Positions 26,857 to 36,074 are shown, counted from the stretch's first letter. The stretch is 41,893 nucleotides of DNA from Micavibrio sp. (GCA_002687495.1 NZAJ01000016.1:1-41893); one strand, 5' to 3'. Numbers and translations are program-made. Notes: generated by a model from the sequence alone, not told the origin.

Positions 26857-28740
26857 GTGTTTACCTTTGCTATTGATCCAATCATACATATGTGGTTTGC
26901 GCTGGCTGTTACGGTTTTTGCTGTAACATCCTTTATACGTGAGCGCGTTCCAATTGAAGTGACATGTGTGACTTTGTTAACTGTCTTGCTCTTATTCGGG
27001 CAGTTTTTCCCTTTATATAATGAGACAGGCGATAATCTACTTCGTGCTTCTAGTTTTTTGGCTGGATTTGCAAACCCATCACTTATAGCCGTGCTTGCGT
27101 TGCTTGTGATGGGGCAGGGCATGATCCAAACTGATGCATTGCGTCTTATGACGAATTACTTTGTGGCGACGAAAAAAGAGCGTGTTTGGGCGTCTATAAT
27201 TGCCATTATGCTATTCATTTGTGTGTTAAGTGCATTTATGAACAACACGCCGTTAGTTGTTATTGCAATTCCATTTATTCAGGCTCTTGCTAATAGTGCG
27301 GGCATGTCGGAAAGCCGTGTGATGATCCCGCTGAGCTTTGTGGCGATTTTAGGTGGTATGACAACATTGGTTGGTTCATCTACGAACCTTCTTGTTTCAA
27401 GCTCTTTAGTTGAGCTTGGCTATGAGCCTTTAAGCTTTTTCTCTTTTGCAGTTCCTGGTGCTATTATGGCGGTCATCGGCTTGGTCTATGTGATCTTAGT
27501 TGTACCGCGTTTGCTGCCTGATCGTTCTTCTATGGTGAAGGATTTTACAAATGCGAAGAAAGAATTTGTAGCGGAGATGGATGTTGCTGCAGATTCACCT
27601 TTAATTGGTGTCGAATGCGTTGATGGCAAATTCCCTGTCCTTGGTGATTTGAATGTAAAGCTTATTCAACGTGCTGGGCACTTAATCTTACCACCTTTCG
27701 AAAATTACCGTATTGAAGAGAGTGATATTTTGATCGTGGCGGCTAATAGAGAAACGCTCGGCGATCTTTTGTCTAAATATCCTGGGTTTTTGTTATCAGA
27801 AGAAGATAACCAGTATATTAAGCCGGAAAAAGATGAGCCAGGGATGGATGCTGATAAAGCTGAAACACGTGTTATGGCTGAAATTATGATCACCCCAGCT
27901 TCGCGGATGGTTGATATGTCTTTGGAACATGTGAATTTTCAAAGACAGTTTGGTGTAATTGTTTTAGGCATTCAAAGACGGGCGAAAGCTGTGCGTCGTC
28001 GTTTGGGCCGCATTCGTTTAGAAGCCGGGGATGTGCTTTTAATTACTGGTAAGCGGCGCATGGTTGATGGTTTGCGTGATAACACGGATGTGATTGTGTT
28101 GTCAGGTTCTCGCCGTGACTTATTATTGCCACGTAAAGCGCCTATTGCTGCGGCAGTTTTTGCTTTGACGATTTGCTTGGCGGCTTTGAATGTATTGAGC
28201 ATTCCTGTGGCAGCGATTACGGGCGCAGTCTTGATGATTGCAACAGGCTGTTTGAATATCAGGCAAGCTACGCGTGCTATTGATCGTAAGATCTTCTTGC
28301 TTGTGGGCTCTATGCTTGCTTTGGGTGTAATCCTTCAGGTTTCTGGTGGTGCGCATTATATCGCTGAGCAGATATTAGCGTTGCCATTCGTGCAGACACC
28401 CGTGGCTATGGCGGCTGTTTTGTTTATCATTGTGGCTTTAGCGACCAATGTTTTGACAAATAATGCGTGCGCTATTTTGTTTACGCCTATCGCGATGAGT
28501 ATTGCGAGTGGTTTGCCTGAAGCTGAGGGGGCTGCATTTTCTATGGAGTTTATATTTGCAGTTACCGTTATTTTTGCGGCGAACTGTTCTTTTGCCTCGC
28601 CAATTGGTTATCAAACAAACCTTCTTGTGATGGGGCCGGGGCATTATCGCTTTAGAGACTTTATAAAAGTCGGTGTCCCCTTGATGTTTATATTATGGAT
28701 AAGTTATATTGGTTTGCTGAAATATTATTTTGGTTTATAA
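26857..28740 (+). CDS. SLC13-family permease with central TrkA-C domains
   Basis: A 627-residue inner-membrane anion transporter. Two membrane blocks, about residues 1-205 and 410-627, flank a cytoplasmic part with two RCK_C (TrkA-C) domains: ADSPLIGVECVDGKFPVLGD through EESDILIVAANRETLGDLL, and ASRMVDMSLEHVNFQRQFGV through RLEAGDVLLITGKRRMVDGL. The two SLC13 hairpin motifs are visible as LVGSSTNLLVSSSLVELGY and SPIGYQTNLLVMGPGHY. Substrate (sulfate, dicarboxylate or other anion) cannot be decided. I chose GTG 26857 because GGGAGG at 26846-26851 is 5 bases before it; TTG codons at 26842 and 26854 are alternatives. The 214-bp region upstream shows no clear promoter; it holds the short dyad AAGGC-TAT-GCCTT. 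Confidence 0.88.
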   Translation: MFTFAIDPIIHMWFALAVTVFAVTSFIRERVPIEVTCVTLLTVLLLFGQFFPLYNETGDNLLRASSFLAGFANPSLIAVLALLVMGQGMIQTDALRLMTNYFVATKKERVWASIIAIMLFICVLSAFMNNTPLVVIAIPFIQALANSAGMSESRVMIPLSFVAILGGMTTLVGSSTNLLVSSSLVELGYEPLSFFSFAVPGAIMAVIGLVYVILVVPRLLPDRSSMVKDFTNAKKEFVAEMDVAADSPLIGVECVDGKFPVLGDLNVKLIQRAGHLILPPFENYRIEESDILIVAANRETLGDLLSKYPGFLLSEEDNQYIKPEKDEPGMDADKAETRVMAEIMITPASRMVDMSLEHVNFQRQFGVIVLGIQRRAKAVRRRLGRIRLEAGDVLLITGKRRMVDGLRDNTDVIVLSGSRRDLLLPRKAPIAAAVFALTICLAALNVLSIPVAAITGAVLMIATGCLNIRQATRAIDRKIFLLVGSMLALGVILQVSGGAHYIAEQILALPFVQTPVAMAAVLFIIVALATNVLTNNACAILFTPIAMSIASGLPEAEGAAFSMEFIFAVTVIFAANCSFASPIGYQTNLLVMGPGHYRFRDFIKVGVPLMFILWISYIGLLKYYFGL

Positions 28741-28789
28741 GCTTTTATTCTTTTCTGTTTAGCTTCTCTCAACAACAATAAAAATAAAT

Positions 28790-29515
28790 ATGATCATTAC
28801 ACCTTATAACCCTAGAGACAGATATAAAAGACGTGCCGCTGATCAGATGGCGGGATTGTTAACTGTGGTTGCTTTAATCGCTGTTTCATTTGGCTTAGGT
28901 TTTTGGTTGGGGGGTAAAAACTCTAGCTATCAATATGGTGTGATGCAGAGAGAAGTCGTTGAGGTGAACGAACAAAATCTTGAGCTGCAAAATACAGTGA
29001 CAGAACTTCGTGCTGAGGCGCAGACAGCTGTCGCGCGTTATGAGCAAGTGCAGAAGCTCTATAACCAAATGGCACCAGAAGGGCCTATGCGTGATTTGGT
29101 GAAAATGCTTAAAGACCAAGTTGATGAAGGGCGTGATCCCGAGCGCTTGGCGTTTCTAATTCGCTCTGCACGACCACCAAGAAACTGTAGTGAGGCCCAA
29201 TCCAGACGCTTTGTTGTCAGTACACCTGCTTATAGCGGGCCTGAGAGTAAACTTGTTTTGGCTGATGGCGCATTGGTTGTGGCTGCTGAAGGCGCTTCTG
29301 CGTTGAATTCTCAAGGTAAGCCTGAAGCATGGTTTGATCCTTCTAAGCGGATAAAACTTAGCTTTGCGCTTTTAGGCGGGCAGGTTGAAAAGAAGGAAGC
29401 AATTTTGCCAGTGCATCATTCTGTTGTTGTCGATGATCGTGAATATCGATTTACAATCACAGACGGTGCACGTTCATTTGCTAAGGTCACATATGATAGC
29501 TGTGATTATCCTTAA
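28790..29515 (+). CDS. Membrane-anchored coiled-coil protein of unknown function
   Basis: I do not recognise a family. The 241-residue protein has a basic N-terminus, one membrane helix at about residues 21-42 (MAGLLTVVALIAVSFGLGFW), and a coiled coil at about residues 50-95 (EVNEQNLELQNTVTELRAEA). A short linker and a beta-rich C-terminal domain of about 110 residues follow. Cys133 (RNCSEAQ) and Cys238 (YDSCDYP) bracket the C-terminal domain and could form a disulfide if it is periplasmic. The design resembles small inner-membrane proteins with a periplasmic globular domain. It follows the permease gene by 49 bases on the same strand and converges with the next gene at a 13-base gap. Confidence 0.75.
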   Translation: MIITPYNPRDRYKRRAADQMAGLLTVVALIAVSFGLGFWLGGKNSSYQYGVMQREVVEVNEQNLELQNTVTELRAEAQTAVARYEQVQKLYNQMAPEGPMRDLVKMLKDQVDEGRDPERLAFLIRSARPPRNCSEAQSRRFVVSTPAYSGPESKLVLADGALVVAAEGASALNSQGKPEAWFDPSKRIKLSFALLGGQVEKKEAILPVHHSVVVDDREYRFTITDGARSFAKVTYDSCDYP

Positions 29516-29528
29516 ACGTGGATATGTT

Positions 29529-30962
29529 TTACTGAACTAAAGCTCTAATAAAATCTTCAGGTTTAGCTTCTATTGTAAATGTTACAACTTGTGCACCTTT
29601 TAAGTTAGGCGCCGTGCCTGTTAGTTCTATTTCAAACAAATATAAGCCACGTTTTGCAGGCTCTAATAGCTGTCTCGCTTTTAGGAAGAATCTGCTGTAG
29701 CTAAAGTTTTTAAGACTTTTCTTGAGACGCGCTCTGTTTATGCTTGAGGCGGTAATGGTCGGGAAGTTTTTACCTGCATTAACTTTAATGGTACCGCGTG
29801 AATTGCTTTTTACGGCTAATCCGGTTATGTATGGCTTATCTTTATTATATTTTAGCTGCATGAAAGCGTCATGCTCGATGCCTAAAATCTGATTTCTAAA
29901 TGTTAATTCTAAAGCGTCCTTATGTATTGTTTTAAGGAGGATTTCAGAACCTTCTACACCGTTAAGTGTCGCTAGTATCTCTCTGCTGGTTGGTAGGAGT
30001 TTGTGCTGATTTAGAAAATCAAAAAACTGTCCCATATTTCTTGCGTAAATATAGCCCGAAATATCTTCAGGGCGATTGATGTTATCAATGGCTAAGCCTA
30101 GCTCGGTTTGTTCGTAGCCTGTTGCCTTCGCTGCAATAACTGCACTGGGGGCTGCGGCGTGGCCATGCAGTGATATGGAGGCATTTGTCCAAGGGAGATT
30201 GAGAACTTTGATATTCCCAGCGGAAATTTCACCGTTAATCTGTGCCGGCTCATTTGCTGTTTGAGCAATGGTTAATGTGCCATTTGCTCTGGCAGCAGTC
30301 ATTTTTTCAGTGTTTAGTTTTAGGTCTTGTATTTCAACAGTTGAGTTCCAAGCGAGGTCTTTGCTCAGTGTCCCGTTAATTTTTGCGTTATAACGTAGGT
30401 GCTTTTGTGTGTTGCTTAATGTTCCGTCGAAGTCGAGATTTTCTCCGATTTTTTTAGCTTGAGCATCTATCTTTAGAGAGATACCACCGTCAGATGCACT
30501 TAATAGGGATATAGATGTATCTTTCAAACTTATATTTTGAGTGTTTAAAAGCTGGTTTAGGAACATATTGGGCGTTGAGGGTGTGTTCCATCCGGAGATG
30601 ATAAGAGCCCCTTGTTCGTTAATCTCTCCTGTTAAAGATAGCTTGTCTAGCTCGAGCTTTTTAAGCGGTCCACCCAGCAAAATATTGGTTGGAGAATAGT
30701 CTATCGTGAGCGTTTGCAGTGTTGAGAAGTTCTCTTTATCGAGCTTTAGGTTCTCATAACGTGCAGAGACGATGTTTTGTTCATTTGGTTTGCTTATTGT
30801 GCTAGCTTCGAAACCAGCAGATTTCGTATATGATTTTACGCGTTGCTCAACACTGTGTGGGATTCTCAGCAGTGCAAATATCCCGACAGCAAGAATGAAG
30901 AAAAAGGCGACGATTAAGCCGGCAAAAGGGTTGGCGCGATTAAATCGTAGAGCTTGTTTCAT
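29529..30962 (-). CDS. AsmA/YdbH-like membrane-anchored beta-repeat protein
   Basis: A 477-residue protein with a basic N-terminus and one membrane helix at about residues 13-33 (FAGLIVAFFFILAVGIFALL). An extended series of short beta strands follows, with motifs such as LQTLTIDYSPTNILLGGPLK, KKLELDKLSLTGEINEQGAL and TLSNTQKHLRYNAKINGTLS. This pattern is characteristic of AsmA-like and YdbH/TamB-like periplasmic bridge proteins, but I cannot name a precise family, and it is shorter than most of them. It starts 15 bases downstream of the parE stop on the same strand, so it may share the parE transcript. Lipid transport between membranes is inference from the fold. Confidence 0.65.
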   Translation of the reverse strand: MKQALRFNRANPFAGLIVAFFFILAVGIFALLRIPHSVEQRVKSYTKSAGFEASTISKPNEQNIVSARYENLKLDKENFSTLQTLTIDYSPTNILLGGPLKKLELDKLSLTGEINEQGALIISGWNTPSTPNMFLNQLLNTQNISLKDTSISLLSASDGGISLKIDAQAKKIGENLDFDGTLSNTQKHLRYNAKINGTLSKDLAWNSTVEIQDLKLNTEKMTAARANGTLTIAQTANEPAQINGEISAGNIKVLNLPWTNASISLHGHAAAPSAVIAAKATGYEQTELGLAIDNINRPEDISGYIYARNMGQFFDFLNQHKLLPTSREILATLNGVEGSEILLKTIHKDALELTFRNQILGIEHDAFMQLKYNKDKPYITGLAVKSNSRGTIKVNAGKNFPTITASSINRARLKKSLKNFSYSRFFLKARQLLEPAKRGLYLFEIELTGTAPNLKGAQVVTFTIEAKPEDFIRALVQ

Positions 30963-30977
30963 TTCTAGCTATGTCTT

Positions 30978-33014
30978 TTAAATATCAATATCGTTGGCGA
31001 ATTCAGCATTATCTTGAATAAATTGAAAGCGTTTTTCAGCGTTCTTACCCATCAATCTATCTACGAGATCGTCTAAGTCTTCATTTGAGTTGGATGCTAT
31101 TTCAAGTGGGTTTTCAGCTTCTTCACTATCGTCACTCAGCGCATGTATAGCGGCTGCATCAGGTAGTGTTACGCGTAATAGTGTTCTACTGGCTGGATCC
31201 ATCGTCGTTTCTTTTAGCTGCTTGGCTGGCATCTCACCTAGACCTTTAAAGCGGCTGATGTCGATTTTACTTTTGCCTTTAAATGTTGATTGCATGAGCT
31301 CGTCTTTATGAGAGTCGTCCATTGCATAAGCGCTCAAAGTACCGCTTACAAGACGGTAAAGGGGAGGTTGGGCCAAATAAAGATGGCCTTGCTCAACGAG
31401 TGGGCGCATTTGAGTATAGAAAAATGTGATGAGGAGCGAAGCAATATGTGCGCCATCAACGTCCGCATCTGTCATGATGATTATGCGCTCATAACGTAAT
31501 TTATCTATGTCGAAATCTTTTCCTGAGCCACAGCCCAAGGCTTGTATGAGGTCTTGGATTTCCTGGTTAGCTCTTATTTTATCTTTTGTAGCGCTGACGA
31601 CGTTAAGGATCTTACCTCTTAATGGTAGAATCGCTTGTGTCTCACGGTTACGCCCTTGTTTTGCTGAGCCTCCCGCAGAATCACCCTCAACGATAAAGAG
31701 TTCGGTATCATCAGAATCTTTGCGGCTACAATCGGCAAGTTTGCCGGGAAGGCGTAGTCTTTGTGTGGCGCTTTTACGTGCCTGTAGGCGATCCTTCTTG
31801 CGATTTTGACGTTCTTCTGCACGTTCAATGATGGCGTGAAGAAGTTGGTTTGATGCGCCTGGATTTGAAGAGAGGAAGAGATCAAACGCATCTTTAATTG
31901 CCGCGTCCACCCATTTAGATACGCTGCTGGTCACGAGTTTTTCTTTTGTCTGCCCTTGGAATTGCGGGTCTTTGATGAAGACAGAGAGGATAACGGCGGC
32001 GCCGTTCATAATGTCATCTGCTGTGATAATGCCAGCTTTTTTATTTCCAGTCATTTCAGCATAATTTCTTAAGCCTCTAGACAGGGCTATGCGAAGACCG
32101 CTTTCATGTGTGCCGCCCATCGGCGTTGGGACTGTGTTACAATAGGTGTGTGAAAAACCTTCAGCATCATTTGGCCATGTAATGGCATATTCTACGCGTC
32201 CTTCACCATCTGGTAGGTTGGCTTTACCGTGGAATGAGCCGGGAATGATTGTGCCGCGCTTTTTAAGTGTGGCTTCTAAGAAGTCATTAAGACCTCCAGG
32301 GAAGTGGAAGACTGCTTCTTCTTTTGCTGGGCTACCTTCGGGGATGATAGATGGATCACATTTCCAGCGAATCTCAACGCCTGAGTAAAGATAGGCTTTT
32401 GAGCGAGCGATTTGAAATAACCAGCCTGGTTTGAAGTGGGCTTTTTCGCCAAAGATTTCTGGATCCGGGTGGAAGTAGACAGTCGTGCCGCGGCGGTTAC
32501 TGACTGTGCCTAGATCTTCAAGTTTACTGGTTGCTTTGCCTCGAGAGAAATTCTGACGGTAGAGGTTTTTATTGCGAGCAACTTCTACCCACATTTCATC
32601 TGATAAGGCGTTTACAACTGAAATACCCACACCATGAAGGCCACCAGAGGTTTCGTATGATTTGCCCGAGAATTTACCGCCTGAGTGCAATGTGGTCAGG
32701 ATAACTTCGAGTGCAGATTTTCCTGGGTATTTCGGATGCTCATCGACAGGAATACCACGGCCATTATCTTTGATGGTTAGGCCATAATTTGCATCAAGGC
32801 CAATTTCAATCCAGTCCGCATGGCCTGCAACAGCTTCGTCCATGGAGTTGTCTAAAATTTCGCCACATAAGTGGTGTAGGGCGCGCTCATCTGTTCCGCC
32901 AATATACATGCCAGGACGTTTTCTGACTGGCTCAAGACCTTCCAAGACTTCAATGGATGAAGCGTTGTAATTATTTTCTTTTGCTTGTTTATCTGATCCA
33001 AACAGGTCTGACAT
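30978..33014 (-). CDS. parE: DNA topoisomerase IV subunit B
   Basis: The ATPase subunit of topoisomerase IV. The 678-residue protein shows the GHKL ATPase motifs ILDNSMDEAVAGHADWIEIG, IKDNGRGIPVDEHPKYPGKS and SGGLHGVGISVVNALSDEMW. The TOPRIM region is LFIVEGDSAGGSAKQGRNRE through IIIMTDADVDGAHIASLLIT, and the C-terminal part contains RFKGLGEMPAKQLKETTMDP. The TOPRIM sequence with SAGGSAKQGRNRETQAILPL and the length, shorter than GyrB of many Gram-negatives, fit ParE; GyrB is the alternative. Divergent from the secreted-protein gene by 217 bases. The AsmA-like gene follows directly. Confidence 0.93.
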   Translation of the reverse strand: MSDLFGSDKQAKENNYNASSIEVLEGLEPVRKRPGMYIGGTDERALHHLCGEILDNSMDEAVAGHADWIEIGLDANYGLTIKDNGRGIPVDEHPKYPGKSALEVILTTLHSGGKFSGKSYETSGGLHGVGISVVNALSDEMWVEVARNKNLYRQNFSRGKATSKLEDLGTVSNRRGTTVYFHPDPEIFGEKAHFKPGWLFQIARSKAYLYSGVEIRWKCDPSIIPEGSPAKEEAVFHFPGGLNDFLEATLKKRGTIIPGSFHGKANLPDGEGRVEYAITWPNDAEGFSHTYCNTVPTPMGGTHESGLRIALSRGLRNYAEMTGNKKAGIITADDIMNGAAVILSVFIKDPQFQGQTKEKLVTSSVSKWVDAAIKDAFDLFLSSNPGASNQLLHAIIERAEERQNRKKDRLQARKSATQRLRLPGKLADCSRKDSDDTELFIVEGDSAGGSAKQGRNRETQAILPLRGKILNVVSATKDKIRANQEIQDLIQALGCGSGKDFDIDKLRYERIIIMTDADVDGAHIASLLITFFYTQMRPLVEQGHLYLAQPPLYRLVSGTLSAYAMDDSHKDELMQSTFKGKSKIDISRFKGLGEMPAKQLKETTMDPASRTLLRVTLPDAAAIHALSDDSEEAENPLEIASNSNEDLDDLVDRLMGKNAEKRFQFIQDNAEFANDIDI

Positions 33015-33231
33015 TGCTGTGTCCTTGAGGGCGTATTAATAAAATTATGTTTCTAGCTCCTAACAGCAATAGCGCTGTTGTTGTTTTAAGGCAAGGGTTA
33101 CAGCGGTTTTATAAGTAGAAAACTCTTTATAAGTTGTTTGCTTGTAAGATTTTAAAGTCCTTTTTTGCTCAGTGAATATGATACAATGCAAATAATGGTC
33201 TTTGTTTATTGATTAGTAGAAGGTTTTTATC

Positions 33232-34398
33232 TTGATTAAGTCATTACGTTATTGGTGTGTTGCGCTTTTACTCGCATTTTCTTTTCACTGTTGTTTTGCA
33301 ACAGTTTCTCATGCGCAATCGATATTAGATATTTTTGAGAAGCCAATGCCGAAAATGGAGGGTGAAGATTACGATACATTCGTAAAGAACTCTAAGTTCG
33401 AGGAAGAGTATCCTGTCGGAAGTCGTGATCTGTCTTATGAGGTGCGTTTGCCGCAAGATTGGGAAAAGGCTGAAGGCGTCAGTATGAGCAGCCTTGTTGT
33501 CGATGATAATATTTTGTCTACAATTAATAAATATTGGGGGCCTGTATCCACTGGCACACGGCATTATATGACTGTTCAAGTTGTAGGGCTTAAGGTGCAG
33601 ATGACTGCTAAAGATTGGTTTGTGCGTTATATTTTAGATAATCAATATACTGTACAAGGGGTTGACGTTATTGATGATCGAGATGCGGAAGCTCTTTATA
33701 TTTTTGTTCAAGATAATGTCTCATATGTGACGAGATCGCGTGTCATTATAAGCGGTAAAAAAGTTATATTTGTTCAGCACTATCTTCCAATAGAGGAGTG
33801 GCATGACAATAAGGTTGCTCAGGCTCACATGCTCAAAAGTTTTCAGCTTAAATACCCATCTGAAGAAGTGGTGGAGGAGTTGTTAGCTGCACAGATGCTT
33901 GATATTGCAGAATTTAAATATCCAGAAACCTGGGAGCTTAAGCCAGGAGCTATGCGTTCTGTAGATCGTGTAAAATCTCAATTGCTTAATGTTGATAAGA
34001 GTCCTACTGGGCAACGCATTTTAGATGGGCAGATCGATTTGCAGTTGGTTTCAGTTTTTGCAACGGAGGGTATTGAAGAGGAGCTTGATAATATTCAAGA
34101 TGATTTGGTTAAGCGTGGACTATTCATTCAAGAAGAGATGGATGATCATACTCAATATATGTTTGATGGTACCGATCTTGTAGGGACTACTTATGTTTAC
34201 CAACTCGCAGATAAGAATATGAGTATCAAAGCATATGAATATTGGATTACAATTATGGCGTATGGAGATTATTTTTATTTTATGACTCTCACTACACCTT
34301 CTCGTGAAACTGATTTCTTTAAATGGTCGAGAAATGTGCAGACATATCAAACTGTGTCACGTTATTTCAAAAATATAGAAACAAGCGCGTTAGAGTAA
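33232..34398 (+). CDS. Secreted protein of unknown function with two similar halves
   Basis: I do not recognise a family. The 388-residue product starts from TTG 33232 (AGAAGG lies just upstream) with a clear Sec signal peptide MIKSLRYWCVALLLAFSFHC and likely cleavage at SHA-QS, about residue 28. The mature part seems to be two modules. The first runs from YEVRLPQDWEK to LKSFQLKYPSEE, about residues 60-215. The second runs from FKYPETWELK to TVSRYFKN, about residues 222-383. Each begins with a P-x-x-WE strand and ends with a beta pair followed by a helix (KVIFVQHYLPIEEWHDNK against YFYFMTLTTPSRETDFFKWS). The fold is reminiscent of PsbP/DUF1795-like domains, which is inference only. It stands alone between parE and glnA. 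Confidence 0.75.
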   Translation: MIKSLRYWCVALLLAFSFHCCFATVSHAQSILDIFEKPMPKMEGEDYDTFVKNSKFEEEYPVGSRDLSYEVRLPQDWEKAEGVSMSSLVVDDNILSTINKYWGPVSTGTRHYMTVQVVGLKVQMTAKDWFVRYILDNQYTVQGVDVIDDRDAEALYIFVQDNVSYVTRSRVIISGKKVIFVQHYLPIEEWHDNKVAQAHMLKSFQLKYPSEEVVEELLAAQMLDIAEFKYPETWELKPGAMRSVDRVKSQLLNVDKSPTGQRILDGQIDLQLVSVFATEGIEEELDNIQDDLVKRGLFIQEEMDDHTQYMFDGTDLVGTTYVYQLADKNMSIKAYEYWITIMAYGDYFYFMTLTTPSRETDFFKWSRNVQTYQTVSRYFKNIETSALE

Positions 34399-34406
34399 TA
34401 ACGCGC
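34385..34406 (+). terminator. Hairpin spanning the stop codon of the secreted-protein gene
   Basis: GCGCGTTA at 34385-34392 and TAACGCGC at 34399-34406 form a perfect 8-bp stem with a GAGTAA loop that contains the stop codon. The T-rich stretch (ATTTTCTTTG) starts only about 7 bases later, so it is an imperfect intrinsic terminator. It may also protect the 3' end of the mRNA. Confidence 0.45.
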
Positions 34407-34440
34407 CAGTCTCATTTTCTTTGATTTGCTCAGTAGGGGG

Positions 34441-35877
34441 CTAGCAAGAATAGTACAGCTTGTACTCTGCTGGGTGAACCATAGTTTCGTAATATTCGTT
34501 TTCTTCTTCTTTTAAAGCGATGTAGGACACAATCATGTCCTTAGTGAAAACATCGCCTTTAAGAAGATAGGCGTGGTCATTGCGTAGAGCTGTAAGTGCT
34601 GTACGAAGTGAGTGACATACTGTTGGGATGTTTTCTAGTTCGTTCTTTGGAAGGTCATAGAGGTTTTTATCCATGGCTTCACCTGGGTGGATTTTATTTT
34701 CAATCCCATCAAGGCCAGCCATTACCATAGCTGCGAATGCTAGATATGGGTTTGCGCTTGGGTCTGGGAAGCGGATTTCTACACGCTTACCTTTTGGTGA
34801 CGCGCTGTATGGGATGCGGCAACTTGCAGAGCGATTGCGTGCGGAATAAGCGAGCAGTACTGGTGCTTCATAACCTGGTACAAGGCGTTTATAGCTGTTT
34901 GTTGATGGGTTCGTGAATGCGTTGAGAGAGCGTGCATGCTTAATGATGCCGCCAATATAATAAAGAGCAGTTTCGGATAGGCCTGCATAATCTTTATCTG
35001 TACCTGCGAAAAGTGGGCTTCCAGCTTTCCAGATCGATTGGTGAACATGCATTCCAGAGCCATTATCACCAAAAACAGGCTTTGGCATGAAGGTCGCGCT
35101 TTTGCCATAGCTTGCTGCGACATTATGCACGCCATGCTTATAGATTTGAATATTATCAGCGCTGTCAGTCAATGTTGAGTAGAGTATACCAAGCTCGCAC
35201 TGGCTAGGCGCGACTTCGTGGTGGTGCTTTTCAACGGCAACGCCCATACTCTGGATAACAGTTAGCATTTCGCCGCGAATATCTGAGAGTTGATCGACGG
35301 GGCTTTCTGGGAAGTAGCCGCCCTTATCTTGTGGTCGGTGCCCTAGATTACCAGTGTCGTAATGCTTACCGCTATTATATGGGCCTTCTTCACTGTCGAT
35401 TTCAAAGCCGACTTTATTTTGTTGCATATGAATTTTCACATCATCAAAGATAAAGAATTCCGCTTCAGGACCGAAATAGGCTGTATCGCCAACGCCTGAT
35501 TTTTTTATGTAACCTTCCGCAGCTTTTGCTATTGAGCGTGGGTCATGATCATAGGGAGCGCCTGTTGAGGGATCATAAATATCGCAGAAAAGTTTCACTG
35601 TTTTTTGTGCTGCAAATGGGTCAGGTATCACACGGCCTAAGTCTGGTTTCATAATCATGTCAGACTCATTGATGTCTTTCCAGCCAGCTATAGAAGAGCC
35701 GTCAAAGAAAATACCTCGATCTAGTTTGTATTCATCTAGTGATGAGGCGTGTTCTGTAGTGTGTTGCCATTTACCTCTTAGATCTGTGAAGTTCATATCC
35801 ACATATTGGATATTTTCTTCTTTAATATATTTCAGAAAATCTTTGGCGTTTTTGAAGCTTAATCTGGAAACTGACAC
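34441..35877 (-). CDS. glnA: Glutamine synthetase type I
   Basis: Assimilates ammonia by ATP-dependent conversion of glutamate to glutamine; a dodecamer. The 478-residue protein has GIFFDGSSIAGWKDINESDM, the ATP/metal site YFGPEAEFFIFDDV, HHHEVAPSQCELGI, KPVFGDNGSGMHVHQSIW, NRSASCRIPY and VEIRFPDPSANPYLAFAAMV. Tyr407 in DKNLYDLP is the conserved adenylylation site, so this is a GSI-beta enzyme controlled by covalent modification. The start is GTG 35877, with GAGG nine bases upstream; no suitable ATG is close. I see no sigma-54 promoter (GG-N10-GC) in the 120-bp upstream gap, and glnB is not adjacent as it often is in this class. Confidence 0.96.
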   Translation of the reverse strand: MSVSRLSFKNAKDFLKYIKEENIQYVDMNFTDLRGKWQHTTEHASSLDEYKLDRGIFFDGSSIAGWKDINESDMIMKPDLGRVIPDPFAAQKTVKLFCDIYDPSTGAPYDHDPRSIAKAAEGYIKKSGVGDTAYFGPEAEFFIFDDVKIHMQQNKVGFEIDSEEGPYNSGKHYDTGNLGHRPQDKGGYFPESPVDQLSDIRGEMLTVIQSMGVAVEKHHHEVAPSQCELGILYSTLTDSADNIQIYKHGVHNVAASYGKSATFMPKPVFGDNGSGMHVHQSIWKAGSPLFAGTDKDYAGLSETALYYIGGIIKHARSLNAFTNPSTNSYKRLVPGYEAPVLLAYSARNRSASCRIPYSASPKGKRVEIRFPDPSANPYLAFAAMVMAGLDGIENKIHPGEAMDKNLYDLPKNELENIPTVCHSLRTALTALRNDHAYLLKGDVFTKDMIVSYIALKEEENEYYETMVHPAEYKLYYSC

Positions 35878-35938
35878 TGTAACTGACCTCGTTAATGTGA
35901 AATTTTGTAAAAAAAATGAAATTTTCTAAATAGAAAAC

Positions 35939-35966
35939 TTGACCAGAGCTACCATAAACGTATAGA
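35939..35966 (+). promoter_or_regulatory. Sigma-70-type promoter for tRNA-His
   Basis: TTGACC at 35939-35944 and TATAGA at 35961-35966 are separated by 16 bases, close to the housekeeping consensus. The predicted start of RNA near 35973 lies about 25 bases before the mature tRNA. A perfect dyad, CTGATTTGAAATCAG (35976-35990), lies in the short leader. Confidence 0.6.
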
Positions 35967-35997
35967 GAAAACAATCTGATTTGAAATCAGTCCTTGT

Positions 35998-36074
35998 GGC
36001 GGTCGTAGCTCAGTTGGTAGAGCACCTGGTTGTGGTCCAGGTCGTCGCGGGTTCAAGTCCCGTCGATCGCCCCA
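35998..36074 (+). tRNA. tRNA-His (anticodon GTG)
   Basis: The full cloverleaf folds. The seven-pair acceptor stem starts at 35999. The extra 5' G(-1) at 35998 faces C73 at 36071, the identity pair of bacterial tRNA-His. The D arm is GCTCAGTTGGTAGAGC. The anticodon stem CCTGG/CCAGG encloses TTGTGGT with GTG at 36032-36034. The T arm has GTTCAAGTC, and the CCA end is encoded at 36072-36074. A T run follows the gene and may terminate it. Confidence 0.96.

Noticed and set aside
35878-35997. Sigma-54 promoter or NtrC sites upstream of glnA
   Set aside because: No GG-N10-GC element with the right context was found on the minus strand.
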